A stretch of 21,688 bases of DNA, from assembly GCA_021200895.1 (NCBI GenBank), contig JAJQFX010000065.1, positions 1 through 21,688 of the forward strand. Direction: 5' to 3'. Below, piece after piece: positions 20,432 through 21,688 of this stretch. A program made the position numbers and the translations under genes. Below the pieces are notes generated by a model that saw nothing but the letters and a program-made list of their open reading frames with translations, was not told the DNA's origin and searched no databases. Numbering within the stretch: position 1 is the stretch's first letter; each line of letters begins with the position of its first letter. This DNA comes from Clostridiales bacterium (lineage in GTDB: Bacteria; Bacillota; Clostridia; Oscillospirales; Oscillospiraceae).

Positions 20432-21688
20432 TCACTCCTTCCGCGTCATATGCTGTACGGCGGCTTTCAGCATTAGCCGTTTGGTGCCCACCGTGTCAAA
20501 GGCAATCTCCACCAGCGCGTCGCCGCCCATGGGCAGCACATTGACGATCATGCCCCGGCCAAAGGCGGTATGCTCCACGATGGTACCCTTCTGGTACTGG
20601 CTCAACAGCTGGAAGGATGCCTGTACCGCCCGCTGGCCGGTGGGCTTTGCGTCGTGGTGGATGCTGATGCCGCCGCCCAGGGGGCCGCGCTCTCTCTGCG
20701 TCCGGCGAGTCTTGCCGCCATAGCGGCCGCTCTGCCCATCCTCAGTGTGTTCCTGCCCGGACGGTTCGCTGTCCTTCCAGCGGCCGCCATACTCCCGCCT
20801 GTCGGCCTCATAGGCCCGGCCGCTTTTTTCCAGATAGGCTTCCGGAATCTCCTTGATAAAGCGGGACGGCTGGTTGGAGTTGGTGCGCCCAAACAGCATC
20901 CGCTGGGTGGCGGAGGTCAGGAACAGCCGCTCCTTGGCCCTAGTCATGGCCACATAGCACAGCCGCCGCTCCTCCTCCATCTCCTCCTGTTCACCGATGG
21001 AGCGCAGGCCCGGGAAGATGCCTTCCTCCACCCCAGCCACAAAGACCCAGGGGAACTCCAGCCCTTTGGCGGCGTGCATGGTCATCATCAGGACGCAGTT
21101 GTCGCTGTCCTCAGTGCTGTCCAGGTCGGTATAGAGGGCCACCTCGTCCAGGAAGCCCGCCAGGGTGGGGTGAACGGCATTCTCCACATAGGACTGAATG
21201 TTGGAACGCAGCTCCTTGACGTTCTCAATGCGGCTCCGGTTTTCGATGGTTTTCTTGGCCTCCAGTGCCGCCACATAGCCGGTGGCAGCCACCACCTCGT
21301 CGTAGAAGTCGCAGAGATCCATTGTCTCTGATTTTTCACGCAATCCGTCGATGATGGCGAGGAATGCGTCCAGTTTGGCGCCGCTCTTAGCCAGTTCCGG
21401 ATAGTCGCGGGACTTGCGGAGGATGGCGGCGATGGGCTGATGCTCCTGCTGGGCCAGCGCGGTGGCGCTGTCCACCGTCTTGGCCCCAATGCCGCGGGCG
21501 GGTACGTTGATGATACGGCGGAGGCGCAAATCGTCCGCCTCGTTGTGAATCACGCAGAGGTAGGCCAGCATATCCTTGATTTCCGCCCGGTCAAAGAACT
21601 TCATGCCGCCGATCACCTTGTAGGGGATACCGTTGCGCTTGAAGCCCTGCTCGATGGCGTTGGACTGGGCGTTCATCCGGTACAGCAC
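20432..21688 (-). CDS. pcrA: ATP-dependent DNA helicase PcrA/UvrD, C-terminal part (cut by window edge)
   Basis: 418 residues of a superfamily 1A helicase; the N-terminal part with the Walker A motif lies beyond the right edge, so this is an incomplete view, not a pseudogene. Visible: motif IV region (LYRMNAQSNAIEQGFKRNGI), motif V (TMHAAKGLEFPWVFVAGVEE, about 203-222), motif VI (EEERRLCYVAMTRAKERLF, about 238-256), and a C-terminal Tudor-like segment (GTIVEHTAFGRGMIVNV) after a charged linker. That tail is typical of Gram-positive PcrA, which binds RNA polymerase and acts in repair and in clearing protein roadblocks. It is followed closely by the HD-domain gene. Confidence 0.93.
   Translation of the reverse strand: MLYRMNAQSNAIEQGFKRNGIPYKVIGGMKFFDRAEIKDMLAYLCVIHNEADDLRLRRIINVPARGIGAKTVDSATALAQQEHQPIAAILRKSRDYPELAKSGAKLDAFLAIIDGLREKSETMDLCDFYDEVVAATGYVAALEAKKTIENRSRIENVKELRSNIQSYVENAVHPTLAGFLDEVALYTDLDSTEDSDNCVLMMTMHAAKGLEFPWVFVAGVEEGIFPGLRSIGEQEEMEEERRLCYVAMTRAKERLFLTSATQRMLFGRTNSNQPSRFIKEIPEAYLEKSGRAYEADRREYGGRWKDSEPSGQEHTEDGQSGRYGGKTRRTQRERGPLGGGISIHHDAKPTGQRAVQASFQLLSQYQKGTIVEHTAFGRGMIVNVLPMGGDALVEIAFDTVGTKRLMLKAAVQHMTRKE

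Noticed and set aside
1..21688. CRISPR array, tRNA or rRNA genes, toxin-antitoxin or anti-phage system
   Set aside because: No regularly spaced direct repeats and no tRNA- or rRNA-like sequence were seen. The XRE regulator is paired with a membrane protein of a known unrelated family, not a toxin, and the lone HD protein lacks defence partners.

Overview
The window reads as G+C-rich chromosomal DNA of a gut-type anaerobic Clostridia bacterium, most likely Oscillospiraceae (Flavonifractor, Oscillibacter or Lawsonibacter-like). The reasons are the small DUF6514 and DUF6440 proteins typical of that group, the der-plsY-gpsA order, Der with Met after its first P-loop, strong AGGAGG ribosome sites, and a ferredoxin-type [NiFe] hydrogenase with a Rex-like control site. 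The taxonomic call is inference from gene families, not a database match.

Layout. 14-307 (minus): DUF6514 protein. 471-1810: a small regulon of an XRE/Cro-type regulator, a DUF3169 membrane protein and a DUF6440 protein, driven by a consensus promoter surrounded by three identical 18-bp palindromes. 1811-2221: a gene-free stretch with a probable terminator, an extended -10 promoter, a 161-bp MITE-like element and a leader hairpin. 2222-6352: housekeeping run der, plsY, gpsA, HAD phosphatase and YaiI/YqxD (DUF188) protein, tightly packed and partly overlapping. 6532-7914: MATE transporter with its own promoter, closed by a strong terminator. 8046-8900: membrane-anchored or secreted GH25 lysozyme.

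8978-19678 is the main feature: a complete energy-converting group 4 (Ech-like) [NiFe] hydrogenase followed by its maturation genes. The order is NuoL-like antiporter subunit, NuoH-like membrane anchor, NuoB-like small subunit, NuoC-like subunit, NiFe large subunit, then an EchF-like subunit enlarged to a polyferredoxin with eight [4Fe-4S] motifs, then hypF-hypC-hypD-hypE. A Rex-type palindrome overlaps the -35 of the promoter, and a leader of about 190 nt with competing hairpins precedes the first gene. The likely role is oxidation of reduced ferredoxin coupled to H2 formation and to H+ or Na+ translocation. The hyp products supply the Fe(CN)2CO part of the active site. hypA, hypB and a large-subunit protease are absent here, and the large subunit ends where a protease would cut, so it needs none.

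19734-21688 (minus): an HD-domain protein directly downstream of the C-terminal two thirds of a PcrA/UvrD helicase that runs off the right edge. The hydrogenase and HD units converge on one bidirectional terminator.

The strongest candidates for something undescribed are the eight-cluster EchF-type subunit, the structured leader with its Rex-like site, the MITE sitting at the predicted der transcription start, and the triple operator of the XRE/DUF3169 unit.
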